Source: Alphaproteobacteria bacterium UBA6149
GTDB lineage: Bacteria; Pseudomonadota; Alphaproteobacteria; Rickettsiales; UBA998
NCBI GenBank assembly: GCA_002423155.1
Contig: DIUV01000042.1
Coordinates: 1-52,032 of the forward strand
Direction of reading: 5' to 3'
Length of the DNA: 52,032 nt
The translations under genes were made by a program, and so were the position numbers. The number at the start of each line of letters is the position of its first letter. Positions within the stretch are counted from its first letter, which is position 1. This document shows, in pieces, positions 23,324-33,049 of the stretch. The notes under the pieces are model-generated. The model saw nothing but the letters and a program-made list of their open reading frames with translations, was not told where the DNA came from and made no database searches.

Positions 23324-25201
23324 GTGAGTAATACTACTACGCAAAATATACCTAATAAGACTGGCAGCGAAGTAATCCGCAATATTGCCAAGAATCTTAG
23401 TAACTTACCCGGGGTTTATCGCATGATAGCCGCGGATGGGCGAGTTTTATATGTGGGTAAGGCAAAGAACTTAAAAAACCGGGTTTCTTCTTATGTTACC
23501 CCAGCTTCTGGTAAGGGTTGGGGACTTTCCACGCGCATTATGCGGATGGTGGAAAATACTGCCAGCATGGAAATCATCACCACTCATTCCGAGGTGGAAG
23601 CCTTGCTGCTCGAAGCCACGCTCATTAAACAGCTCAAACCCCATTATAATATCTTACTGCGCGACGATAAATCCTACCCCTATATTTTCCTAGGCGCCGA
23701 CCATAATTTTCCGCAAATAAGTAAACATCGTGGAACCCAAACCAGAAAAGGTGAATATTTCGGTCCTTTCGCATCCATAGGCGCGATGAATGAAACCTTG
23801 GCATTATTACAAAGAGCCTTCCTCTTGCGCCCCTGCACCGACAATATTTTCCACAACCGCACGCGCCCCTGCCTGCAATATCAAATCAAGCGTTGCTCGG
23901 CTCCTTGTGTGGGGCGTATTTCTAAAGAAGATTACGCACAAAATATGCAGCAAGCCCAGGATTTCCTGCACGGCAAGAGCCGCGAGATTCAAAGTAAGCT
24001 CCAAACACAAATGCAGGAATATTCGGCCAATTTTGATTATGAAAACGCCGCCCATTGCCGCGACCGCATCCGCGCGCTCACCCAGATTCAGTCCGAAAAT
24101 CAGGACTTCACTGAAGGGGTGGTGCTAGATGCCGATGTGATTGGTTTATATCAGGCAAGTGGTTATGTGTGCGTGCAGGTGTTTTTCTTCCGTGGAGGCA
24201 ATCATTATGGCAATCGCGCCTTTTTCCCTGCCAATGCCCAAACCAATAGCGCAGAGGAAGTGTTAGAGGCCTTCGTCAGCCAGTTTTATAACACCCATCA
24301 ACCGCCTAAGCAAATTTTGCTCAGCCATGAAGTTAGCCCCTTATTGCAAGAAGCGTTAAGCCTGAGCGCGGAGCAAAAAATTGATTTATTAACTCCCAAG
24401 CGCGGCGCAAAACAACAATTAGTACAAAATGCCATAGAAAACGCTCAACAAGCCCTAGCAAGGCACATGGCAGAAACCCAGCAAACCGCCGCATTACTGG
24501 AAAAACTTGCTAAAATATTCGAGCTCCCCCAGCCCCCCCAGCGCATAGAAATTTATGACAATAGCCATATCCAAGGCACACACGCGGTTGGGGCGATGGT
24601 GGTTGCCACCCCCGAAGGGTTTGATAAAAAATCCTACCGCAAATTTAACTTCAAGTGCGAGAATTTAAAACCAGGGGATGATTACGGAATGATGCACGAA
24701 ATGCTCACCCGAAGATTTGTAAGAATGTTAGAAGACCCCCCCCCAGAAGAGGGCTCAAAGCCAGATTTAGTGCTGATTGATGGCGGCGCCGGACAACTTT
24801 CCACCGCCTTAAAAGTGCTGAAAGAACTAGGCATAAATGACATAAAACTAGCAGGCATCGCCAAGGGCGTAGATCGTAACGCCGGGCGCGAGGAAATATT
24901 CCTACCCCAGCGCGCCCCCTTCCGCCTGCCCGAAAACGACCAAGCCCTGCATTTCATCCAAAGACTGCGCGACGAGGCGCACCGCTTCGCCATCACCTCA
25001 CACCGCGCTAAGCGCAGCAAAGCCATCCAGACTTCCTCCCTAGATGAAGTTCCCGGTATTGGCGCAATTCGCAAAAAAGCCCTTATCAACCATTTCGGCT
25101 CCGCGCGAGATGTAGAGGCAGCCTCGGTGGAGGCATTGCAACAGGTTGCCGGTATTAGCCAACAAATGGCTCAAGGGATTTTTGACTTTTTTCGGGGGTG
25201 A
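23324..25201 (+). CDS. uvrC: UvrABC excision nuclease subunit C
   Basis: Makes both incisions during nucleotide excision repair. The 625-residue protein shows the GIY-YIG nuclease domain (LPGVYRMIAADG, VLYVGKAKNLKNRV, residues 28-54), the UvrB-binding UVR motif (about 215-245, ANFDYENAAHCRDRI), the RNase H-like endonuclease domain (IEIYDNSHIQGTHAVGAMV, LVLIDGGAGQL) and C-terminal helix-hairpin-helix motifs (LDEVPGIGAIRKKALINHFG). The start is GTG after AGGGG. Two poly-C runs (24736-24744, nine C, and a seven-C run near 24534) encode Pro stretches and are slippage-prone. Convergent with the ATPase gene, 9 nt apart. Confidence 0.96.
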   Translation: MSNTTTQNIPNKTGSEVIRNIAKNLSNLPGVYRMIAADGRVLYVGKAKNLKNRVSSYVTPASGKGWGLSTRIMRMVENTASMEIITTHSEVEALLLEATLIKQLKPHYNILLRDDKSYPYIFLGADHNFPQISKHRGTQTRKGEYFGPFASIGAMNETLALLQRAFLLRPCTDNIFHNRTRPCLQYQIKRCSAPCVGRISKEDYAQNMQQAQDFLHGKSREIQSKLQTQMQEYSANFDYENAAHCRDRIRALTQIQSENQDFTEGVVLDADVIGLYQASGYVCVQVFFFRGGNHYGNRAFFPANAQTNSAEEVLEAFVSQFYNTHQPPKQILLSHEVSPLLQEALSLSAEQKIDLLTPKRGAKQQLVQNAIENAQQALARHMAETQQTAALLEKLAKIFELPQPPQRIEIYDNSHIQGTHAVGAMVVATPEGFDKKSYRKFNFKCENLKPGDDYGMMHEMLTRRFVRMLEDPPPEEGSKPDLVLIDGGAGQLSTALKVLKELGINDIKLAGIAKGVDRNAGREEIFLPQRAPFRLPENDQALHFIQRLRDEAHRFAITSHRAKRSKAIQTSSLDEVPGIGAIRKKALINHFGSARDVEAASVEALQQVAGISQQMAQGIFDFFRG

Positions 25202-25210
25202 CGGGTTTAT

Positions 25211-26455
25211 TCACCCCCACAAAACCGCCAATGGCAATAAAAACAGCCGCTCACCAAAGCAAATCACCTCGCTGCCACCATATAAAATCACTCCACAGGC
25301 AAAATCTTCCCCAAGTTTTTCTTGTAGCTCCATTAATGCGGCAAAATCTTTTTTCTCAATATGTTCAGAAGTTTTCACCTCAATTGCCACCAACTGCCCA
25401 TTGGGTTTTTCGATAATGAAATCTATTTCTTTATTATCCGAAGTTCTAAAATGTAGTAATTCGGCTCTATGCTGGTAAATACTTAATTGCTTTAACAATT
25501 CGGTTGCCACGAAATTTTCTACTATATGCCCAAATAAATGCGGCTGTTTATCGGCTATATCTTCCAGACGATATTGTAAAACATGGCATAAAAGTGCAGT
25601 ATCCGTAAAATATCCCTTGCTGGATTTAATCATCCTTTTGCCAATATTCTTGAAATAAGGTGGCAAACTAAAAGTCATGAACATTAATTGTAAAATATTA
25701 CGATAACGCTTAGCAGTAACCGCATTCAAGCCTGCATCGCGGGCAATATCTGCATCATTAATTAATCCCCCAGCACGAATTGCCATTAACCGCAGAATAT
25801 TAAACAAAACTCCTGCTTTTTCCACCTCGACCAGTAATTTCACATCTCTTTGTAAAATAGTAGTTATATATGAATCAAACCATAAAGCCCGATCAGCATC
25901 ATTCATTTGATAAATTTCTGGGAAAGTCGCTTGTTTAATTATTTTCACCAACTCTGCCCGAGTAAGCGGGATTTTATCAGGAGAAAAATCAGCAGCAAAA
26001 AGCCTTTGCAAAAAATTTCCTTCCCCACCCATAATTTCTACCGCAGAAAAAGGATATAAAGTTAGCACATTCATCCGCCCCACTAGTGCATCGGACAAAT
26101 TCGGCAACGCCATTATATTTGCCGAACCAGTGAGTAAATATTTACCATTCGCGGTTGATTTATCCGCCAAACGCGCATCATCCGCCGCAATTTTTAACTC
26201 CCGAAAAATCGCAGGCAACATTTGTACTTCATCAATAATCAGCTTATCCTTATATTGCCGCAAAAAAGCAGCGGGCGCATTTGCCGCCACCGCTAATTGC
26301 TGGGCATTGTCAAAAGACACATAATTAAATCCCGCAAATTGTCGCACCAGAGTGCTTTTACCAACTTGCCGCGCACCATTTATGTACACAATCGGGCTAA
26401 TACGCAAAGCTGCATTTATTTTTGCCCCTAACCCACGAGCGATAGATAAAGACAT
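25211..26455 (-). CDS. AAA_14/DUF4143 ATPase
   Basis: A 414-residue ATP-binding protein. The Walker A GARQVGKST is at 27-35, Walker B KLIIDEVQ at 71-78, and YLLTGSAN follows as sensor. The C-terminal half is DUF4143, with an EIDFIIEKPNGQLVAIEVK segment resembling a PD-(D/E)XK nuclease core. This family is widespread and scattered; its function is not established, and members are often thought to be accessory or defence-like genes. A strong AGGAGAGAGG precedes the start and lies within an 81-bp imperfect palindrome. It sits between uvrC and kdsA with no operon partner. Confidence 0.88.
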   Translation of the reverse strand: MSLSIARGLGAKINAALRISPIVYINGARQVGKSTLVRQFAGFNYVSFDNAQQLAVAANAPAAFLRQYKDKLIIDEVQMLPAIFRELKIAADDARLADKSTANGKYLLTGSANIMALPNLSDALVGRMNVLTLYPFSAVEIMGGEGNFLQRLFAADFSPDKIPLTRAELVKIIKQATFPEIYQMNDADRALWFDSYITTILQRDVKLLVEVEKAGVLFNILRLMAIRAGGLINDADIARDAGLNAVTAKRYRNILQLMFMTFSLPPYFKNIGKRMIKSSKGYFTDTALLCHVLQYRLEDIADKQPHLFGHIVENFVATELLKQLSIYQHRAELLHFRTSDNKEIDFIIEKPNGQLVAIEVKTSEHIEKKDFAALMELQEKLGEDFACGVILYGGSEVICFGERLFLLPLAVLWG

Positions 26456-26458
26456 AGA

Positions 26459-26539
26459 AAAACCTCTCTCCTTGTAAAAACAAAGTTATACTTTATAAAT
26501 ACAAAAGTCAAACTTTATATTTGCAAGCAACGAGGTTTT
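26459..26539. promoter_or_regulatory. 81-bp imperfect palindrome upstream of the AAA_14 ATPase
   Basis: Arms 26471-26494 and 26504-26527 match at 19 of 24 positions, and an outer 8-bp pair aaaacctc/gaggtttt (26459-26466, 26532-26539) shares the same centre (26499). It covers the ATPase ribosome site and probably its promoter. It could be an operator for autoregulation or another small palindromic insertion. Confidence 0.45.
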
Positions 26540-26602
26540 GACTTTCTGCCAAGGTCATTTATAGTGAAAACAGATTATAAAAACCAAAGACAGCAGATAA
26601 AA

Positions 26603-27427
26603 ATGAAAAAAGTCACTCTCGACAATGTCAACTTCGCCAATAACCTGCCCTTTTCCTTAATCGCCGGGCCTTGCCAGATGGAATCGCGCGAGCATGCCAT
26701 CGAAGTGGCGGCGGAGTTAGTGCGCATTACTAATAAACTTGGGCTTGGGTTGGTTTATAAAACTTCTTTTGACAAAGCGAATCGCTCCAGCATTGCGGGC
26801 AAGCGCGGAGTGGGCTTGGTCAAAGCCCTGCCCGTATTTGCCGAAATAAAAGAAAAATTCGGCTGCCCGGTGCTGACGGATGTGCACACGGAAGAACAAT
26901 GCGCAATTGTGGCAGAAGTGGTGGATATTCTCCAAATCCCTGCCTTTTTATGCCGCCAAACTGATTTATTGGTTGCCGCTGCCAAAACTGGTCGGGTTGT
27001 AAATGCCAAAAAGGGGCAATTCCTCGCCCCGTGGGATATGAAAAATGTCGCCGATAAACTCACCGAAGCAGGCTGCCAAAATATTTTACTAACCGAGCGC
27101 GGAGTTTCTTTTGGCTATAATACATTAGTGACCGACATGCGCGCACTGCCCATCATGGCACAAACGGGACACCCAGTAATTTTTGATGCCACCCACGCAG
27201 TGCAACAACCCGGAGGTCTGGGCGGTGCATCTGGCGGTGAACGTCACTTCGTGCCGGTACTTGCTCGCGCCGCCGTGGCAGTGGGCGTAGCAGGACTATT
27301 CATGGAAACCCACCCCGATCCTGATAATGCCCCCAGCGATGGCCCTTGCATGGTGAAATTAGAAAATATGGAAAAGATTTTGTTGGAATTAATGGCGATA
27401 GATAGAGTGGTGAAAGCTTTTAGCTAA
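26603..27427 (+). CDS. kdsA: 3-deoxy-8-phosphooctulonate synthase
   Basis: Condenses arabinose-5-phosphate and phosphoenolpyruvate to Kdo-8-phosphate, for the LPS inner core. Recognisable segments are FSLIAGPCQMESREHA, YKTSFDKANRSS, GCPVLTDVHTEEQ, IPAFLCRQTDLL, FDATHAVQQPGG and METHPDPDNAPSDGPC. ATG 26603 gives 274 residues, normal for KdsA; a GTG 39 nt upstream would add a polar leader without homology. The stop shares the palindromic octamer TTAGCTAA with the stop of the convergent Nudix gene. Confidence 0.96.
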   Translation: MKKVTLDNVNFANNLPFSLIAGPCQMESREHAIEVAAELVRITNKLGLGLVYKTSFDKANRSSIAGKRGVGLVKALPVFAEIKEKFGCPVLTDVHTEEQCAIVAEVVDILQIPAFLCRQTDLLVAAAKTGRVVNAKKGQFLAPWDMKNVADKLTEAGCQNILLTERGVSFGYNTLVTDMRALPIMAQTGHPVIFDATHAVQQPGGLGGASGGERHFVPVLARAAVAVGVAGLFMETHPDPDNAPSDGPCMVKLENMEKILLELMAIDRVVKAFS

Positions 27428-28004
27428 TAGCAGCCAAATAACCTTCGACCATCCCCAATAATAAATCACGATAATGCGGATTTAACTCGGGGTTATCCAA
27501 TGCTTCTTCCAACTCCATCCAGCTAATTGCACGAGAATCTGCGGTGCTGGCGGGAATAAGCGCAGGGTCTTTTACCGCGGCGATGAAAAAGTGAATGCCA
27601 TATTCACCTTTAGTTTCACTACGATAAGATAATATGCCGCAATCATATAAGGCACTGATATTATCCGCTTTTAGTCCTAATTCTTCTTCCGCTTCACGCA
27701 CGGCGCCATCTAGGCTGGCTTCTTTTTTCCAGCCCTCATCCAGCGCTTTTTCATTAATATCCACCCATTTTTGTTGCGCTTCATCAAAAGCATTTAAGCT
27801 GCCACGGGCAATCGCAAAAAAAGTTTCATCTTCTGCGTTATATTTGGGGGCGGGTTTTGCCAACAAAACTTTTAATTTTCCGTCCAAATCCTTCGATACG
27901 CCCAACATACCAACTTTAGTGACTTTACCATTGGAAAAACGCAACATCTGCAATTCGGGATATTTACTAATATCCGACACTTTTATAGAACCAAAATTAC
28001 GCAT
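27420..28004 (-). CDS. Nudix hydrolase
   Basis: A 194-residue protein with a recognisable Nudix box end, EASLDGAVREAEEELGL (about 95-111), which supplies the metal-binding REAEEE helix. The glycine preceding the box is shifted (GWKKE), so the motif is slightly irregular. Substrates are likely nucleoside diphosphate derivatives, not predictable further. It is downstream of the acyl-CoA dehydrogenase on the same strand with a 1-nt gap, so translationally linked, and overlaps kdsA by 8 nt at the stop codons. Confidence 0.85.
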   Translation of the reverse strand: MRNFGSIKVSDISKYPELQMLRFSNGKVTKVGMLGVSKDLDGKLKVLLAKPAPKYNAEDETFFAIARGSLNAFDEAQQKWVDINEKALDEGWKKEASLDGAVREAEEELGLKADNISALYDCGILSYRSETKGEYGIHFFIAAVKDPALIPASTADSRAISWMELEEALDNPELNPHYRDLLLGMVEGYLAAIS

Positions 28005-28005
28005 C

Positions 28006-29751
28006 TTAAAAATTCGCTTTCATTATACTGTTTGAACCTGCTGTGAGCCCTGCCAATAAACCATAACCTTGCGGTAACATACGATTCATTACGAAACGAG
28101 CAGTTTCGAGCTTTTGCTTATAAAATTCTTCTTCTGGTCTCGCAAGTGCAATTTTCGCCTGCCGCGCCCAAATCCAACCCAGCACCACCAGGGAAAATAA
28201 TTTAGTATATTCCCCTGCTGCCGCAGTTACATCCTCTGGGTTGCTTAAAGATTGTTTACCCAGCCACAAACTAGCTTTTTGTAAATTTTCAAATTGTTTG
28301 CGCAAGGGTTTAATAAATTCCTGCATTTCGGGCGCTTCGTCTTGTAAAAACTCCTGCACCGGATGGAAGAAACTACGCAGATATTTCCCAAACCCAAAGG
28401 GTAATTTACGCCCGACCAAATCCAACGCCTGAATACCGTTCGTACCTTCGTAAATCTGGGTAATGCGCACATCTCGCGCTAATTGCTCCATGCCATATTC
28501 ACGAATATAACCATAGCCACCCAGCACTTGCATGGCTAAATTCGCCGCTTCAAAGCCTGAATCAGTTAAAAACGCCTTAGTTATCGGGGTGAGTAATTGC
28601 ACAAAATCATCCGCTTGCTCAGCGATATCGGCATCGGCATGGTCTTTGGCTAAATCAATTTTTAACGCCATTTCCAGCGCCAAGGCTCGCCCACCTTGCG
28701 CAAGCGCGCGCATAGTCAATAATTTATAACGAATATCCGCATGTACAGTTATGGGATCCGCGGACTTTTCGGGGCGCACAGCTCCGCGCAAAGACCGCCC
28801 CTGCAAGCGCTCCTGCGCATAATGACACGCATTCTGATAAGCCAGCTCAGTGATACCCAAACCCTGCACTCCCACATATAAACGCGCAGAATTCATCATG
28901 GTAAACATCGCTTTTAAGCCCTTATGTGGCTCACCAATCAACCAACCCGTGGCACCATCATAATTCATCACACAAGTGGGCGAGGCATGCAGCCCCATTT
29001 TTTCTTCTAATCCTGAACATATAAGCGCATTGCGTTCACCAGTTTCGGGAATAATTTTCGGAACTAAAAATAAACTAATTCCCTTTACGCCCTTGGGCGC
29101 ATTAGGCAGCCGCGCCAAAACTAGATGGATAATATTTTCAGTAGCATCTTGCTCACCACAGGAAATAAATATTTTAGTGCCGAAAATTTTATATTTATCG
29201 GCTCCATCTTCAGTCGCATAAGTAGTAATCAACCCTAAATCCGTGCCTGCTGGTGGCTCCGTCAGACACATCACCCCGGACCATTCACCTGAAGCAATTT
29301 TGGGCAAATAAATTTTCTTCAGCGCATCAGAAGCGTGCAAAGAAATCGCATGATACGCCCCGTGCGACAATCCGGGCAACAAACCAAAGCCCAAATTTGC
29401 CGAACAAACCATCTCGGTCATCGGCATATTCAAAACCTCAGGCAACCCCTGCCCCCCGAACTCTTCTTCCGCGGTGATGGACGACCAGCCACCTTCCACA
29501 TATTTCTTATAAGCCGCCACGAAACCATCGGGCAAATTCACCACCCCATCTTTCAGCTTACAACCTTGGCGATCACCCACCGCATGTAGCGGAAATAATT
29601 CCTGCTCACAAAATTTTGCACCAGCTTCAACAATGGGAACCACCAACTCCGCAGCGGCGGAAAACTTAAAGATATCCGCATATTGCGCAAGGTTGAGATA
29701 TTCCGTGAGAAGGAACTCATAGTCTTTTTGTGGGGCGAGATATTGGGGCAT
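28006..29751 (-). CDS. acyl-CoA dehydrogenase
   Basis: Flavin-dependent oxidation of acyl-CoA to enoyl-CoA, the first beta-oxidation step. The 581-residue form has the usual N-terminal, middle (MCLTEPPAGTDLG, KIFISCGEQD) and C-terminal catalytic domains (VLGGYGYIREYGMEQLARDVRI, IYEGTNGIQALDL with the predicted catalytic Glu) plus a C-terminal extension of about 130 residues. Such long members are often labelled DmdC-like, but general fatty-acid substrates are as likely. The FadN-type enzyme and thiolase of the same strand lie beyond two unknown genes. Confidence 0.93.
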   Translation of the reverse strand: MPQYLAPQKDYEFLLTEYLNLAQYADIFKFSAAAELVVPIVEAGAKFCEQELFPLHAVGDRQGCKLKDGVVNLPDGFVAAYKKYVEGGWSSITAEEEFGGQGLPEVLNMPMTEMVCSANLGFGLLPGLSHGAYHAISLHASDALKKIYLPKIASGEWSGVMCLTEPPAGTDLGLITTYATEDGADKYKIFGTKIFISCGEQDATENIIHLVLARLPNAPKGVKGISLFLVPKIIPETGERNALICSGLEEKMGLHASPTCVMNYDGATGWLIGEPHKGLKAMFTMMNSARLYVGVQGLGITELAYQNACHYAQERLQGRSLRGAVRPEKSADPITVHADIRYKLLTMRALAQGGRALALEMALKIDLAKDHADADIAEQADDFVQLLTPITKAFLTDSGFEAANLAMQVLGGYGYIREYGMEQLARDVRITQIYEGTNGIQALDLVGRKLPFGFGKYLRSFFHPVQEFLQDEAPEMQEFIKPLRKQFENLQKASLWLGKQSLSNPEDVTAAAGEYTKLFSLVVLGWIWARQAKIALARPEEEFYKQKLETARFVMNRMLPQGYGLLAGLTAGSNSIMKANF

Positions 29752-29840
29752 AGGGATTTCTTCGTTATAAAAAGTTCATCACGAGCTTTGAGTATAGCAA
29801 ATAAAACTTCACAAAGCCTTAATAAAAAACCAGCAGCAAC

Positions 29841-32800
29841 TTATCCAGCAATCCTCCAACCAGTTTTTTCTAATGTATGATTCATATTAGCTGCTTTTAT
29901 ACGTGCTGCACGACTTCCGGGTTTAATTATTTCGGGATTCAAATCTTGTGCCACATTTGCTATTTCTGCTAATTGTGACTCCAACATAAACCGCTCATTC
30001 TCGGGAACTCGTTCTAATTTACTTTCCAAATTATTTTTATAAATATCTAGGAATAAACCAAAATGCGACAATGCATCATGGGTAATAGTCTCAGCATAAT
30101 TTTCCATAACGAACCCATAACGATTACCACTTTTTGCAGCTGCGTCTAGATTATTTCGCCGCACAATCATTTCATCATTAGCCTCATGCATTGCACCAAG
30201 TTCTTTGAAAAAATCTACAAAACTATCCGTTACTACTGAATCCAAATTCTTACCAACATGCTGCTGGTAATCATCCACTGAAGCAAAACCAAGTCTTTCT
30301 ACAAATCCTTGAATTACATTATTAGTCATAACGTAAGCCGCTGGTGCCTCGTGATTATCAACCATAATATTTGCCCTAGATGTATAATCTACTTTCCCAT
30401 GGTTGAAATAATTAAACCCACAAATACGAACCAACATATTATCAATCTCTGGTCCAGATTGACGAATTCCTTTTGATGCAATACTAACATGCAAATGTTC
30501 TTGCATTTCATCTGGAGAAACAACACTAACTCGCTTTTTAATACGTTTCCCTGTAAATTTACCATCACGCACCTTACTATCAGTTAACCAATCTTCTCCA
30601 CCATGATCATGAGCATGCAACCCGAAACGATTACGAACAGCAAGAGCGCCAAAAGAAGTTAATTCCTGCATTTGCGATGAAATTCCAAAAGCATCATCAA
30701 ACAAAGCTTTTTTCATATCATCATCTGGACGAATGGTTTTGCCATTCATATGAAAAACTGTTCCTAATCCGCTTAAATTAGTCTGATAAATATAATCCAC
30801 TTTGCTTGCATGAGCATAGAACTCACCAATATGTGGTTTCAAGTTATTTTCCACAAAATCTTTCAGTGCTAATTCATGAGGCAATAATTCACCTCGCAAC
30901 GAATTGGACTCAGCCAAAATAACCACAACATCATTAGAATTAGCAAATCCAAAACCAAGTCGCTCAATCGCTTGCGACAAGCGAGATTCCACTCCAAAAC
31001 GAGATATTAACTCATCAATGTTGTTTATGCGTTGAGTTTTTATTTTGTTTTCCAATACATCTAAAGTATCCCGCCCAAATAATAACAATGATTGGGCAAT
31101 GAAAGCTTCTTGAATAGCATCTTTGGTTATGGATTTTTTATTGCCTTCTAATGCTGCGGTTTCTTTTTTAAGATAATTGATAGATTTCTCTATAGAATAC
31201 ACTGATTTTTCAAGAGCCTTGTCATCTATTTTTCGTTCTCTAAGTAATTGCACTAATGCCTCATGACCAGCTTTTTCTGTTTCATCCCCTACATACTGAC
31301 CAAAAGTTTTTGATAAAGAGCCATGACCAACTGTTCCCATTAACAAATGTCCGATAGCCTGTCCAACTGGCTCTGGTGAACAAATTAATGCTGTCGCTAA
31401 TGTTCCCGTTGCCATTCCAGGAGCTTCCCGCGCCCAACGCTCATTTCCATGAGCATTAAGCTTAGCTTGGAATATTACCTCTAGTTCTTTTACTCGTTGA
31501 TTAATAGATTCGTTTGTTTGCTCTGCCTTTTGTTTAATAGAAAGCTCTTCTTCAAATTTTAAGCTATTTAGCCGTATATCTGCTATATTTTGTTTTATTC
31601 TTTCTTCAAAATCATCATATTTTTTGGAAAAATAATTGGTTTTTTCAATCGTTTTGTCAATTGCACGCTCCAATCTCTGCCGGTGCGTGCCTGTATGCTT
31701 AATAAGCAAATCAGAAAAATTTATTTCTGATATAGCCTCTCCCACACTATCAGTTAAATCTTTTACAGAATTTTCTGGAACAATATTTAAAGAATAACTA
31801 CCTTTTCCTAATTGTTGTAAAACAGGATAATCTTTCGTCCTAACAGCACTTAAATCCGCCTCGTTCTCCTGAGCCTGCATAACAAAAAAGTCTAAATTAG
31901 GAATAACACTCTGACAAACAAATGCCTGTAATGCAAGAATTTCTGGCAAATTATTGCCGTGTTTTTTAGGATCTAAAATAGCTTGCACGGTGTTTTCTGT
32001 AGCATCTTTTACCAGATTTTCTAAATCTGCTAAGTTATGCTTACCTTCCACCAAATTTTGTAGATTTTGGCCCCCGTATTCATAAATGCTTTGAATATTG
32101 CTGCCATTTTGTTGGGTGCAATGCACCAAAGCATCACTCACCCCAAAAATACGCATTTCTTTACGATTTATGGTTAAATCTTGGCGGAGTTGTAAAAGCT
32201 GGTTTTTAGTATCCTGTAAAAAGGATTTAGCTTGAGACAATTCCATATCATGCGATTGATTCGCCTGCTGTAAGTTAAGTTTATATTTTTCCTCTTGTTG
32301 ATATAATTGCTCTGCCGTGCCTGCTTCTATAGATTTCTTAATAGAACCCTCATCAAAAAGCTTTCTTGTTTCTTCATTTTTAGCAACTGTTCTTGCTGCC
32401 AACAAAACACCAGCAACACCAACCACCGCAGCACCAACCCCTCCAGTAAATATACCTGCAGTAAGCGCAAGCCAAGGACTAGAAGTATAGCCAACCGTAG
32501 AAGCAATATCAGCTCCACCAAAACGCTCCTGATCAAATTGTTTTCTTGCTTGTATTATTTTTTGTTCACCATCATCAGTTATATATTGTTTTCTACTTGC
32601 TAATTCCAACTCATACTCTGCAATTAACTTTTTTAAATTATTTGTTATTTTATCTGGAACTGGGGAAGCATCAACGACCTTATCAAATAAATTGACTATT
32701 TCGTGTTCATTTGTCTCTGTTTTATCAAATAACAAACGTAATTTACTATTTACATAACGCATATAAGCCACATCCGTAAGAGCCAATGGCGAAATTCCCA

Positions 32801-32864
32801 CATTCTGACCAATTTGCGCCAATGAATTTGCTGAGTTTTCTGTTGGTTGTAATTCTTCGTTCAT
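29841..32864 (-). CDS. large protein of unknown function, 1007 aa
   Basis: Not recognised. Layout: an acidic N-terminus with no signal peptide; one strong Gly/Ala-rich transmembrane segment, WLALTAGIFTGGVGAAVVGV and on to about 157 (start 131); coiled-coil-prone helices at about 175-235 and 395-470; a second weakly hydrophobic Gly-rich stretch at about 483-516; and a C-terminal half with histidine clusters HAHDH (750-754) and EHLHV (789-793) that could bind metal. The whole gene is more AT-rich than the metabolic genes around it. It starts 185 bp from a divergent unknown gene, and both sit inside the fatty-acid oxidation cluster. It might be a membrane-associated effector or defence-type protein, but nothing in it proves that. 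Confidence 0.6.
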   Translation of the reverse strand: MNEELQPTENSANSLAQIGQNVGISPLALTDVAYMRYVNSKLRLLFDKTETNEHEIVNLFDKVVDASPVPDKITNNLKKLIAEYELELASRKQYITDDGEQKIIQARKQFDQERFGGADIASTVGYTSSPWLALTAGIFTGGVGAAVVGVAGVLLAARTVAKNEETRKLFDEGSIKKSIEAGTAEQLYQQEEKYKLNLQQANQSHDMELSQAKSFLQDTKNQLLQLRQDLTINRKEMRIFGVSDALVHCTQQNGSNIQSIYEYGGQNLQNLVEGKHNLADLENLVKDATENTVQAILDPKKHGNNLPEILALQAFVCQSVIPNLDFFVMQAQENEADLSAVRTKDYPVLQQLGKGSYSLNIVPENSVKDLTDSVGEAISEINFSDLLIKHTGTHRQRLERAIDKTIEKTNYFSKKYDDFEERIKQNIADIRLNSLKFEEELSIKQKAEQTNESINQRVKELEVIFQAKLNAHGNERWAREAPGMATGTLATALICSPEPVGQAIGHLLMGTVGHGSLSKTFGQYVGDETEKAGHEALVQLLRERKIDDKALEKSVYSIEKSINYLKKETAALEGNKKSITKDAIQEAFIAQSLLLFGRDTLDVLENKIKTQRINNIDELISRFGVESRLSQAIERLGFGFANSNDVVVILAESNSLRGELLPHELALKDFVENNLKPHIGEFYAHASKVDYIYQTNLSGLGTVFHMNGKTIRPDDDMKKALFDDAFGISSQMQELTSFGALAVRNRFGLHAHDHGGEDWLTDSKVRDGKFTGKRIKKRVSVVSPDEMQEHLHVSIASKGIRQSGPEIDNMLVRICGFNYFNHGKVDYTSRANIMVDNHEAPAAYVMTNNVIQGFVERLGFASVDDYQQHVGKNLDSVVTDSFVDFFKELGAMHEANDEMIVRRNNLDAAAKSGNRYGFVMENYAETITHDALSHFGLFLDIYKNNLESKLERVPENERFMLESQLAEIANVAQDLNPEIIKPGSRAARIKAANMNHTLEKTGWRIAG

Positions 32865-33049
32865 AATATGCCCCTGTTTTTAATATTATACGGCAACATA
32901 ATATGCATATTTCAACAAAAAGTTGCGTGAAAATTTTGTTACAAATTGATGAATATTTAATGACAATGGTACGAGATGGTTTGCAACTACATATACAAAG
33001 ATATAGCATCATAGTGGAATAATAATGGAATTTATAAGAATTTAATGTA
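32865..33049. promoter_or_regulatory. divergent promoter region of the two unknown genes
   Basis: A 185-bp AT-rich spacer between the divergent 1007-aa and 485-aa genes. It contains a perfect 12-bp palindrome aatatgcatatt (32900-32911), 36 bp from the 1007-aa start, which could be an operator. No ribosome site of normal strength is visible for either gene. Confidence 0.3.
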
